DNA of 64,000 bases from Glossina fuscipes (lineage: Eukaryota; Arthropoda; Insecta; Diptera; Glossinidae). The notes beneath the pieces are model-generated. The model had not been told where the DNA came from. It saw only the letters and a program-made list of their open reading frames with translations, and ran no database searches. The translations under genes and the position numbers were made by a program. Where the stretch lies: assembly GCF_014805625.2 (NCBI RefSeq), contig NW_023998417.1:11442760-11506759 (forward strand), given 5' to 3'. Positions 24,701 through 35,496 of the stretch are shown here, piece by piece (the first letter of the stretch is position 1; the number at the start of each line of letters is the position of its first letter).

Positions 24701-27700
24701 CATACTTGATTTTTCCATTTAATGTTTTTATATTGAGCAACTAATTAATATCGCCATTTAATAAAGGCATGCGAATATGTGTTTGTATCATTAACTAATT
24801 GATAAAAATTGCAAATTAGAGTCTCACGTTACGCATTGAACTTGAACTTGAATAATGCTTCTTACGTACGGATGCGTGCGTGTAATGCATGCGCAAACTA
24901 GTCAATGCAATATGTGCACGGAAAATTAATAAGTTTCCGGCATAAATTTTGTTTTTGTTGTATTTGAAAACAAAATTGTTTATTTCCTTCATTTGTTTAA
25001 TTCTTTTTGTACTTTAAGGCGCCAGATGATTAAGGCATACTAAGCTTGTTATGCTATACGTGACTTTAATTTAAAGTAAAATATTATGAATAGCTAGCTC
25101 TTCTGCTGTCGCTTTGTCTCCGTTTTCTTTCCATTTTTTTTTTTTTTTTTTTTATTAGTTCAAATGATCCCTCAAGAAGGTTAGCTAAAATGTTTTTGAA
25201 GGAGGGATGAAATTTTAAACGGCACTGAAAACTTAGAAAGTTCCTTATTCACGCAACATGTGCTCTTTGAATTTGCCGCGTCCCCGGCATCTTCGACGTT
25301 TATCTTGTCTGCGTTGAAATTGAATTTTAAAGAATGACTCAGAAGAATGTTCAGAAGAGCGTACAAGATGGTTTTAAGTATCAAAACTATGTTGAAAATG
25401 TTTTGTTTTTATTTTTATCCACGATCTTACTCGTCTCCTTCATTATTTTACTCCACAATAGGTTTTTATTTTTCCTTTGCATTACACCAAACATCTTAAA
25501 TGGCTTTCATGTTAACTCGTATACCATGCTGGGCCATCTACCTGACGATCAATGGTGCGAAATTGATGATCTTCGAAACACGAACTGGACGATCGATCAG
25601 ATACTCAGCATATCGCAAAGAGATCTAAATACTAAAGGCTGCACAATTTGGAATTGGGATTATCAATATTTAAGCGAAATAAGTTTTGAGGAGGCCTACA
25701 ATTATACCTCGCGCATGTCCGATATAAGTTTACCGTCTGAGATTGCCTGTAAAGCGAAGGGTTCGTATCAATACACCGCTCCCGCGAGTACATTCGTAAC
25801 GGACTGGGAGCTGGTATGTGAAAATGCGATTCAGCGTACTTCAGCGCAGGTTTTCATTTCATTGGGTAAATTTTTCGGCTCCTTTTCGTTCGGTATATTT
25901 GCCGACAAGTAAGCAACTTTTACTATTTAATTAAATATTTTTTTATGAAAAAATATTGTTGTAATAATTTTTTTTTTTTTTTTCTCTTTTAACAGATACG
26001 GACGCAAATCGGCGTTTACATTAGGAGCTGCTTTCTTCATTGTCTCCAGTCTCTTTTGTACGTTTTCGCCTTGGTATAGCCTATTTTTAATAGGACGCTT
26101 CGGTTTAGGCTCAGCCTCTTCAGGCCTGTTTTACCCTGGTTTCACTATGAGTATGTATTTAAGTGGTTTTTCTTCTTTTTTTTTTTTGTTTTACCAATAT
26201 ATAGCACTGATCATGTATGAAATTTGTGCGGGTTTAAACAGTATCGAGAATGACTTTTTATTACAGTTCAAATACAATTTAAGGCTATCTTTCCCTCTCT
26301 GTCTCTCTGTCTGATGGTCATCCGTGAATTTTTGTCTTCAACATATTAACCTTAAGAAGAAGAGACAAATTTGTATAGAATATCGGGCTTTGCCGTCAAC
26401 TGTAACGTGTTAGTAATTGCTTTGTTTTGTATTTACAGTTGTGGAAAACATATGCATAAAACATCGCTCCTGGATGTCGATAGCCTTTTCAGCATCTTAT
26501 CCGATTGGCATGATCTTAATGGCTGCAGCAGCTTACCTAGTCGAACCGTGGCGTTATCTACAATTGACTTTAACTATACCCGCTTTGCTGGCGATAATCA
26601 ATTGCTAGTAAGCACATACTCTATGCATATTTATGTTATTGTTTCTTAATGTTTACTGTTTATCATATTCGCAGTCTGCTTCCTGAGTCCCCGCGCTGGC
26701 TTCTTGCGAAGGGACGTTATGATAAAGCCTACAGAATAGTGTTTAAGCAAAAAAGTCATTATCACCTCAACAAAATGACTACAATTGAGAACTTTACAGT
26801 TACCGATAAGAAAACCGTAAGATTATGCATTGTGTAGTGTTAAGTGTAGTGCATAAGACGATAATCTTCTTCTTCTTTTTTGCCGTTGTATTTAGGATAG
26901 CTGTACAACTGTAACGTTATGGGGAAAATTAAAGGCTGGTCCTCTAAAACAGATAATTGAATTATTCGCTACTGGAAGAGTTCGTAAACTGATTTTGACA
27001 TCGTATTTTATGTTTTGCGTTACCTCGTTATGTTATTACGTTACCGGTTAGTTGTGATTCTCTTAATATCGAAGAGTTCCATCCAATAATTATTCTCATT
27101 TATTCTTGCAGCTTTAAATGCCGCCAATTTAGCGGTTAGCCGTTTCTTTTACGTGGCTATAACTGGTCTTGTAGATTTACCATCTTATTTGGTGCCTGTG
27201 GTAATGTTACGCTTTACCGGTCGTAAAGTAACGACCATGTTAATGTTCTTTTTAACTGGCATAGCTTTACTTATGGTTTTAGTGGTGCCCGAAAGTAAAC
27301 GTTCAAATAATTCGCATATATGCCTGCAGCCATGTTTTTAACTAAGTTTTATTCCAGGCAGTACTACTTGGGTAGTAGCGTTCGCTATGTTGGGTCGCTT
27401 CGGTATCAGTGCCACATATTCCGTTGTAACTCTGTACGCAGCTGAATTGTTTCCCACCGAAATTCGCAATTCAGCTTTGGGCACTTGTTCGACGTGGGCG
27501 CATGTAGGCTCGATAACAGCCCCATACGCTGTAGATATTTTGGTAAGCAAGATTATATTCATATTTTATTTTTCATTTCATATAATTTTTGTTTTTTTTA
27601 TGAAAGGGTCCCTTGGGTTGGTATTTACCCACCACAATTTGCGGGGTCTGCGTATTAGCAGCTGGCCTTTTAACGTTATTATTACCCGAAACTGGTACGG

Positions 27701-27804
27701 GCAAGCTATCCGATCATATCGAGGATGTGCCCGCTACATCAACTTCAGATATGACACCGATATCTAACAATAAATTGCGAAATTTTCCAAAGGTCACAAA
27801 TTAA
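15756..27804 (+). CDS. SLC22-family transporter, nine coding exons with a 9.6-kb first intron
   Basis: Major-facilitator transporter of the organic ion group; substrate unknown. Coding exons: 15756-15871, 25462-25908, 25996-26150, 26439-26607, 26675-26816, 26896-27046, 27112-27294, 27358-27542, 27607-27804. All junctions are GT-AG and keep phase, giving 581 residues. Exon 1 encodes MKMNKNESEKPKEF and ends ELERIGTSGKFVW. This joins FLFFLCITPNILNGFHVNSY and so restores the family's G-x-F-x-W/Q-x-LLF start before membrane segment 1. Further features: a glycosylation-rich outer loop, ADKYGRKS (MFS motif A), LLPESPRWLLAKGR, RFTGRK, AELFPTEIRNSALG and LLLPETGTGKL near the end. An ATG at 25334 opens a frame into exon 2 but lies in intron sequence and lacks the family start. 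More diverged from the 4559/8867 pair than they are from each other. Confidence 0.9.
17110..17270. repeat. Suspected fragment of a calyptrate dispersed repeat
   Basis: Contains CAGTCTGCCCGTCCGTATGTCTG followed by sequence of the type seen in copies near 53280 and 61930. Short and diverged. Confidence 0.35.
17570..17762. repeat. Degenerate GAATAGATGA / ACGAATGA repeats
   Basis: Recurring imperfect words (TAGACGAATGAGCGA, CCGAATAGATGAACGGA, GACGAATGAATAGATGA, CGAATAGATG) in about 190 bp, suggesting an eroded short-unit tandem array. Confidence 0.5.
19425..19985 (+). mobile_element. Degenerate mariner transposon (irritans-type), multiple stops and frameshifts
   Basis: Remnant of a Tc1/mariner transposase. 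In order: an N-terminal helix-turn-helix-like part (YRFEEENNASQVDGK.., VFGKDIN), then GESLLKRDDIEPFL, a DEKW-like position (NNVK-stop-MVTYDHKARK), and a later block ending LPQSGQ that corresponds to the family's ELLP-GQ. The pieces lie in different frames with in-frame stops. An AT microsatellite at about 19846-19864 interrupts the 3' part. The first catalytic Asp region is not recognisable as functional. No terminal inverted repeats identified. It sits in the large SLC22 intron. Confidence 0.7.
20492..20517. repeat. (TAA)n microsatellite
   Basis: Eight trinucleotide units. Confidence 0.9.
21425..21520. repeat. Suspected fragment of a calyptrate dispersed repeat
   Basis: Has GATGTCCATCTGTCCATCGGTT followed by AAAAATTGGTATAAATATCTCGAAC, the same order of words as copies at about 53280 and (inverted) 61930. 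Confidence 0.4.
23585..23611. repeat. (CT)n microsatellite
   Basis: About 13 CT units. Confidence 0.9.
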
Positions 27805-27910
27805 ACAAAGCAAACTCACACATATATATATGTGTACACTATTTTTGACGTCTAATTTACATCTTATTTATGTATATATAAGCAATCTTAAAATTATTAA
27901 AATTATTATT
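27805..27910. other. 106-bp convergent spacer between SLC22 and trypsin stop codons
   Basis: The two stop codons face each other across 106 bp. No canonical AATAAA for either gene is seen in it, so the 3'UTRs may overlap. Contains a short CACATATATATATGTG palindrome-like AT repeat at about 27818-27834. Confidence 0.6.
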
Positions 27911-29398
27911 TCAGTTTGTTTCATTCATTACCGAATTAATCCATTCTTTGTATGCCCCAGCAATAGTATAAATAGCAGGTACATTCATTAGACCACAACT
28001 CAACCCATGCGATATTATTCCATAAACATAAAATTTACCCTGGTATTTGCAGATTAGTGGTCCCCCCGAATCGCCCTAAAAAGTAAGATATCAAGATAAG
28101 ATATCAAAGTTTCGTAGGCACTCAACGAGGCAAATTCTATCAAAAATTCAACCTGACACGTATCCTGAGTTAAGCCCAAAGCGCAAACTTGATTATCGCC
28201 TTTTTGAGGAGCCCAAGCGCGATTCAACAATCGGCGACAATCACGATTCGAAAGAACATATACTTCGGCTTTGTACATTTGATTCTGAACCGCTCCAGCA
28301 AATTGCTTAGCCCCAAAGCCGATAATCTTGCAAGGATCTTGAAAAAGTATTGCATATATTTACAAAGAGACACGTAACGATGGGTAGCAAACTTGAACAG
28401 AACTTACTTTTTCTATAGGCTTTCATACCATAACTTGGTATTTTCGCGTAAGTAGTAAACCCGTTATAAGCCTCGTATAAGCGTAGTAAAGCGATATCAT
28501 TGCGAAGACTAGAACTAAAAAATTGTTTTTTCTTCATTTGTACGCTTGCAAGCGTATGAGTACTTTACAAGAAAGCTACTGAACTTGTTAATTTACCCTC
28601 CGTCATATATGTATATATATATATATGTATACACTATTGTAGCTTAGTTTGAATACTCAGGAAATATGGAAACTTATTTGTGCAATGCGTAGCTAAACAT
28701 TCGAAGACCTTTGCGGAAAACCATCGTTCGCTTCCCGTGTATCGGATGAGTCCCGTGTGTTAAATTGATTGATTTAAGCCTGTAAACGAACCTAATGATG
28801 CCCTAGTACTAGTAGTCCCCCTAGTAACTTCTATATTATGATTTCAAAACCGCCTACATTGCAATGATGAACTATCAAAAGTATATCGAACGGGGCAGTA
28901 TATGTATAAATTTATTTCCTTTCTAACTTACTACTGAAAATATATATATTCCACCCGCTGTACTGGCCGATATTCTTCGCGTGAAACATTTCTTAAGTTA
29001 CCTCGACCAATAACCGCAAACACATTTTCCAAATTTCTACAAGAGAAAAAGCTAAAGAGTAAAGCTCAAATTATGTTCTTCTCAAATCACGTTCACCTTT
29101 GCCATAAGCAATGGGCAGATGTTAAAATCCATTTGTTATTTAACAAACTGCCGCCACAAAAATGTTTAAATTCCTCCTCCTCTAATATTCGGGAAACTTG
29201 AAATTTCTCTTGCAACGAAACCATAAATGAATATTTAAATATTTCTGAAATTCAATTTTATAATAATCAATACTTTTTCTGTTTTGTCGAAATACCATTT
29301 ACGCCGACAACCTGATCACCACCCACAATTGGCGATTGTTCTGCTTGGCCCAACAGAAAGTTAAAGAAATAATGGTAAATACCGCTTAGCAAGAACAT
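27911..29398 (-). CDS. Trypsin-like serine protease (S1), six coding exons
   Basis: Secreted chymotrypsin-fold protease of about 270 residues. Minus-strand exons: 29398-29296, 29244-29097, 29036-28932, 28514-28408, 28337-28153, 28075-27911; all junctions are GT-AG and in phase. Order of features: hydrophobic leader (MFLLSGIYHYFFNFLLG), mature start IVGGDQVVGV, KYSFMVSLQ, catalytic His in ILTSAHC, catalytic Asp in RNDIALLRL, catalytic Ser in DTCQGDSGGP, and SHGLSCG. Asp six residues before the Ser predicts cleavage after Arg/Lys. Cys pairs 42-58, 136-201, 168-182 and 191-220 are all present. Odd points: the residue before IVGG is Pro, not the usual Arg/Lys, so activation by a trypsin-like enzyme is not obvious, and His replaces the common Trp215. 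An in-frame upstream ATG at 29566 would add 56 residues; I prefer 29398 because it directly precedes a leader. Confidence 0.9.
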
Positions 29399-29566
29399 GA
29401 TCACAAGTTGTGCTGTTTGCAATAAACGACTAAATATTAGCGCCTTGGAAAAGTAGACCGAAAGCTTTTTTAAAAAAATTAATTTTGTTTGAGAATAAAA
29501 TAAGATCCAAAAGATTAGTATAAATGATGTATCGCAAGCTGTGCAAATATTCAATGAAGTGCGCAT

Positions 29567-31340
29567 ATTTAGATAAGCAAATGAAGGTAAGCAAATAAAT
29601 TATTTTAGAATGTTTTCAATTAACTAGAAAGAGACGGAGCTATGCAAGCCTTCTAACAACATAAAGATAATAATTGAACAAAATCATCGTTAATCAGTCA
29701 AATAGCAAAAATACTTTGCTTAATCACCGGGCACTTTATTACCTACCCATCTTCATGCCAATGTATGCAGTTTCTTATGTGGTTTTGATTACGTCTGAAC
29801 ACCTAACTCCACCATCACCAAATTCAATCGAAGTTCTCAAACTCGTAGAATTCACTCTTAGTTCATTTCCAAGCAGTCGAAGAAAATCGGAAAGAAACTC
29901 GAGCGAAAAAAAAAAAAAACAAGAAGGAAATTGCATTCGGCTTGGACTGACTATTAGCGAATTTTGGAATGGAAAAGGTTTTTACTCTCGTGCGAATCGT
30001 TTGTTTATCGATAACGTATGTGTGGGCCATGTATTCATTTGTTTTTTATATCAAGAACTGTTGCTTACATTCTAACAAAGATTATTGCGTCGGAGACTTG
30101 ATGTTAATACTGAGTAAATGGCCGTCGCAGAACTCCTTTGAAAGTACCTAAGCCACTCCGAATTTTACCTGCAACATAATCTTACACTTTAGCGATAAAA
30201 TCTACTGCTTTAATATATATTTCAAAAATGGACGAAATTATCTCAAGCTTGAGTCAAGCAAAGTCGTCGATGAATGTTTTCAATAATCTGCCAGGAACTA
30301 CTAGGCATTTTAATCACCTAATTCATGCAGCAATAAGATCGTCGAGCCAACTAACCGATTAACTTGTCCTTGCACTCATCTATTTAGTCTAATGAATAAT
30401 ATGAAATAAATCCAAGCGAATAAATGCGCGTAATTAGTGGAGAATTTTATCTTATTTAGGATAAGAGAAAAGAAAGTGAAAAAGTTTCCACAAAATCCAC
30501 CAATTCGTTTTTTTCCTGTTTCATTGGCGGTGCTGCCCATTTTTTGTAAATAGTATTCCATATCGATTTTGATCATAATTCATGCAAATGTGATTAGTAA
30601 TCATTTGTAGATGGTATTATGCCCAACCACCACATGTCGTTAAAGCCCTCTATTGGAAAACGGCGGACATCGACCGCAAAAACACTCACTTGCTAAGAGA
30701 AGAGCTCATATCTAAGAAGAGAAGCAAAGAGAGAAAGAGAGAGAGAGAGACACAGAGAGAAAACAAAGTTTGTTTACAACAATTAAGGTCCTATATATTT
30801 GTTGTTGCAAAATCCGAGGGCCTGGCAAAGTTTGCTTTCATTCGTCTTTCTCGTTTGCTGACATATAAAACATAAAGAAGACAAAAAGTAATTGTATTTC
30901 GCAGGTAATAAAACCTCAATTAGGTGAAATATTTTCTCGCTAAAAAGATTTTGACATTAAGTTGGGCGCACTGAAAGCAATAATTAAACAGAAAATGTAA
31001 AATTCCTCCAGATGTGGCTACTCACTGCATTCAATGTATTCTCTCCTTTCAAACGGACAAAAATGGAGTTTATATATGAATTGTGATAAGTAACAGGGAA
31101 TTTTTGTAGTACGGAAACTCTGTCGCAATCTTTTATAAAAGCCTATTGTCTCCTTACAATCGACGCTTCATTGCTGGAATCTTCATTTTGCACGTGCAAA
31201 CTTGGCAACAATTTCAATTACTTACGGTATCACGTTTTCTCTTTGCAAAGTTGGTACGACATTAAAGTAACTAAAAGGATAAGGACTTTTTAGTTACAGT
31301 TAGCACAAAAACCATTTTGGAAAAAGCATAAATCAATAAT
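29567..31340. other. Intergenic: trypsin 5' side to Tudor gene
   Basis: Divergent promoters of the two flanking genes should lie here. Nothing else recognisable; GA-rich stretch at about 30718-30760. Confidence 0.5.
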
Positions 31341-34300
31341 ATGCCGCGTGGACCTAAACGCAGCAAGTGAGTAATATTAAGTTTTCGTATAGAAAAAAAA
31401 AAAAAAAAAACAAATAAATAAAATATAAATTTGGTTTCGTTAGGTCTCGACAAAGCGGCCAAAGCAGCCACGATTCCGATTTTCATAGCAATCTGGAAAC
31501 ACATCAGGTAAGTAGTGGCAGATTGCTTCTGTAGGAAACTTAAGGCATATCTTCTTTTCGCATCAATATTTCAGTATCATCAGCAAAATGGCGACACTCA
31601 CAACAATGGAAATCAACAACATCGTTGCGGGTTATGTCTTAAGCCGGCAACTCAAGCATGTGAAAGATGCGGAGATTGCTATTGCTCCCGAGAGTGTCAA
31701 AGAAAAGATTGGCCTGATCATCGCCCAATATGTTTTCGAATGCCGTAAGTTTTCTTATGCATTGCTCGCATTACTTTGCAATTTATCATTTTTTTTTTTT
31801 TTTTTTTTTTTTTGTGTTCATCAGACGCTTGGTTCCCATTGGTTGTGAGCTAGAAGATGACAACATAAGTTATAATGAAATCCCGAAAATGTCGGATCGT
31901 GCATTCAGTAATAGTTACGATGCTCACGATGCGCAACCGGAAAACGCGGCGGGCATACCAGCGGTAAAAGCAAACAGCATTGGAGCAATGAAATCGGAAG
32001 ATCAAAAGACGCTTAATGGAGGTCGATCTCAGCTGAGCCCAGATCAAACATTAGCAACTAAATTTCCTAAGCATGGCAGCTGCGTTATTTTAATTACTTT
32101 TCGCACACCTAATCGTTGCTACATACGCTCATCGAATCCATCCGATGTGGAAGCATACGTATCGTTGTTGAAAAAAGTCGAACAATATGGCAAAACCGCA
32201 CCACAATTGAAGAATGTTTCAATCGATGATTATGCCATAGCATTGCGCGGACGGATATTCCATCGTGTACAAATTGTGAGTCGAAACGAAAATCGTTATC
32301 GCGTTCATTTCATTGACCACGGTAACTTAGAACATCGGTCCTTGAAAGAACTGTTTGAGATAAATGACGAAATTGTACACCTGCCCCGTTACGCGAAACT
32401 TGTACAGCTTCATAATGTTAAACGCTCGGTAGGATTGGAAAATTTTACGAGAAAATTCTCTCCCTACGACAATATGGAATTTAAAATTTTGTATGTCAGA
32501 GAAGGTATGGAAATACCGTTGGTTAATCTACATCACTGGCAATCCAATAAATTGTTAAATGAGGAGATTGCAAAGCTTATAAATAATAGTACTAAGCCGA
32601 AGGAAGGAAACGGTTCGAGTCAAAATAATGATTGCAAAGATTTTAGACAGACAGAAAGCAGCAATCATATTAGAAGACCATATAACGCGACGAAAGTAAA
32701 GGCTGATATGATTATTAACCCTCGATCTGCAGATAACAATACTACAGTTCAGAACGCAAATAGCGACGTCGAAATAGGGGAAAGCGCAAAAGATGATCTA
32801 GTGGAAGTTACAAAAGAATCGAAACATGATAAAGAGGATAATAATAACAGGAAAGATGTTGATGATAACCTACTCTCTAAAGGAGCTGTGCCGAAGAGAC
32901 CAGCGATGCCAACTATCGTCTCCAAACAAATTGAATATCCTTGCATGAATCCTGTAAGTAAAGATATTTATATATGGCATTTGTTTTCAATTCATAAACG
33001 TCTATATATCCGTGTTCGGGGGAGAAAGAGAGTGAGCGGACATATAAGTCTATAAATATGAACTAAAAATTATAGAAAGTACAGTTTCGAGAGAAAGGAA
33101 AATCCATTATAATCTCATAACGTTTGTTAGTAGCGTATTTGGATTAATCAGGAAATTGCTTTTTTGGGTATTATCTTGCATACGGATCGTTATTATAATA
33201 AAGTTTTTGGACATTATGCCTGATGAGGGCGAAAGGGGAAGCACATTGAAATCAAATTCGTAATTGTCATCTAAGGAAATTTTTCCTTTTTTGTTAATTG
33301 CGGAAGGTCGTGCGATCGATATGAGAAAATGTATTGCGAGTTAAATCGTTCTTTTAGGTATATTTTTTGTGAGCTATATTCACAAGTGATTGGACAGGTA
33401 CAAACTTGAGGCATGCATTTCTTCTGGTTGACGAATATATGGTCCCTATAAGCCCCTCGTGGGTCTGTGTAAACGTATCGGCGACCTGACCAGTGCATAA
33501 CTATTGCCTTACGCTAGTTTCCTGACATATTGTAGATTGGTAGACATTTTTGACGAGTTTTACTCCAAAATCCCGGTATATTTCTTATTTATTTTGTGTA
33601 GCAACAATGTGAACATAACTGTATTTCACTTATTTTGATTTTTTTGTTTTTTTTCTATAGCCTTTTAAAGTGAATAAATTTTCTATGGATGCAAAAGATT
33701 TCAATGTGGTTGTCTTGGATAATGGAACGATTAATTTTGGATATGTCGGTTGCATACCCCAGGCAGGTGTAGATTCTTTAAAGGAACTACAAACTTACTT
33801 GGTTAAAGAATACGAAGATGACGGGCACAGCTACGAACCTAAGTATGAAATTTACTTAAACATCTCTAAAGGTTCAAAGAAATAATTCTGTTCTTCTCTT
33901 ATCCGCTTTACAAACAGATTAACAGAATATTGTTTGGCAAAATTTGATGGAGATTGGTATCGTGCAAAAGTTATTGACAGTCCTCTAGAAGATGAGTACA
34001 CTGTATATTACATAGATTTTGGTAATGAATTAACCGTTCGAAGTAAGGATATACGACGTTATCCAAAGGATTTGATTGTAGATTGTAACACTAATCTTTC
34101 TTTAATTGATGGTAAGTGACATTAATTAAACATATCTACACACAACTGCAATAAATCTTCTAACATATATAATAAACTTCAGGTCTACCTGATCAAATGG
34201 AACATGAACAAATCGAATTTTTAAAAAACGAGTTAACTTTCTATTCAGTTCTTAAAGTAGATTCCGTCATAGATATTGACGAGGACCTAGTCGTTATTAG

Positions 34301-34370
34301 ATGCAACGATCTGTTAAGAAAAATGAAGGAAAATGGTCTACTGGAAGACAAGGTGAAAAGACATTTTTAA
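31341..34370 (+). CDS. MYND zinc-finger protein with two Tudor domains (TDRD1-type), seven exons
   Basis: Proteins of this layout bind symmetrically dimethylated arginine on Piwi proteins and act in germline granules in transposon control. Exons: 31341-31366, 31444-31507, 31575-31744, 31825-32953, 33661-33871, 33926-34111, 34183-34370; GT-AG and in phase, 657 residues. MYND finger at residues about 48-84 (CGLC...CERC...YCSRECQRKDW..H...C). First Tudor about 165-290 with DYAIALRGRIFHRVQI and VHFIDHGN. Second Tudor about 534-580 with EYCLAKFDGDWYRAKV and VYYIDFGN. Between them is a hydrophilic, Asp/Lys/Asn-rich linker. The 33871/33926 junction uses a weak GTTCAA donor and the second of two close AG acceptors; the first would introduce an immediate stop. 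Fly homologues with MYND plus Tudor exist (CG9684/CG9925 class, from memory). AATAAA at 34430. Confidence 0.9.
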
Positions 34371-34429
34371 ACAGCAACTTATGATATTTTAATTACCGCT
34401 TTCTTACAAATCCACAGCAATATGAATGA

Positions 34430-34435
34430 AATAAA
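34430..34435 (+). other. Poly(A) signal AATAAA of the Tudor/MYND gene
   Basis: Canonical hexamer 60 nt after the stop codon. Confidence 0.75.
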
Positions 34436-34782
34436 ACATTTTAACTTGCATATTATAATATATCCATTATTGCTTTTTTGTAAATCATTGTGAACGAAAA
34501 TAAAGCATTTTCTCTTACGTTTAAATGAAACGTTTTACAAGTTGTTAATATATAATAAATTGGGAGGAAAGTTGAGGCTCTTCAAACGATTACAGTGAAA
34601 TAGTCTAGTCTGCGGGCGAGCACGCATACTCCGTGATGCGGCGGGATTATTAATTTTATTTTCAACGATTTTTACAGCGAGGTATTTAGTCCAGCGTTAC
34701 ATTCTTTTTAAGCGACACGTATCAAGAAAATAAGAGAGTAATACATCTTTTTGCCTATTGCGCAATTATATCCATTAATATT

Positions 34783-34881
34783 CGATGGCAACAACCATAC
34801 CGTGGTTTATAACAAATTCCACGGCACTTTCAATGCTAATCTCTGGGTCCCTTTGCCTTTCATTATCCCATGACAATTCTC
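34783..34881 (-). pseudogene. Unassigned coding-like fragment ending in a stop
   Basis: On the minus strand a 32-codon frame reads SWDNERQRDPEISIES, then AVEFVINHGMVVAIEY, and stops. The composition is protein-like (alternating charged/hydrophobic helix then strand) and unlike the surrounding AT-rich noncoding DNA. No start or splice partner found, and I do not recognise the family. It could be a last exon or a remnant. It lies beyond the stop of the decayed Tudor-like gene on the same strand. Confidence 0.3.
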
Positions 34882-35496
34882 CACATCATCTTTATCAAAA
34901 AGCGATTGTCCCGCAAGCAAAACTCTCTCATTGTGCCAACCATTCTCGCCGCCGATTTGTGTTGGGCACTCTGAAGAGGCGATTCACATTTATTCGCGAA
35001 TATTGATTAGAAGGAAAGATCACTTCATACAATATACCACATATGTTCGTTGATTGATTCCTTTGTTCCCGATAGGGCGTACATTTAAATTTCAACAGAG
35101 AAAACATCGATATACAGTGAGTTATTAGAAGTGAATCTTAAGTAGTGGCTTGGATTATTTATTCAGAAAGTCTTCTTCTTTTAATTTTTAAATATAAACT
35201 CAGTATTCAGTATCCCAATTCAAATATACGCATGCTTTAATGCATCATTACACATCTTTAAAACGAAATAACTGAACTCTAAAATAAAATAAATGTTACC
35301 GTCCAATGGAATATATGGTAATAGGAACCAGACCATATTAGCGAGGAAAAGCTTTTAAGCTGCTTCGTTTATCAAAAATAATCGAGTTGCTAAGTTGAGT
35401 CTTTAGAAAAAAAAAGAAAAAAAAAAGTGTAGAAAAACAAAAATCATTTTTAAGTAAAGTCATTCCAGATATAATGTTAAACATACAAGAGCAAAC

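Larger units (their letters stand above)
15872..25461 (+). other. First intron (9.59 kb) of the SLC22 gene
   Basis: Donor GTAATT at 15872 and acceptor CACAATAG ending at 25461. It contains a dead mariner (19425-19985), suspected calyptrate-type dispersed repeat pieces near 17110-17270 and 21425-21520, a TAA repeat (20492-20517), and AT and CT microsatellites (18868-18888, 21742-21763, 23585-23611). No host gene recognised inside. Enhancers are plausible but not visible. Confidence 0.75.

Noticed and set aside
25334..25461. N-terminal extension of the SLC22 gene beginning at the ATG at 25334
   Set aside because: The 43 codons before 25462 lack SLC22 features, and a CACAATAG acceptor at 25461 joins in phase with a far better family N-terminus at 15756-15871.
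29674..30075. 133-codon plus-strand open frame between trypsin and Tudor genes
   Set aside because: The start is not ATG, an A-run lies in the middle, and there is no family resemblance.
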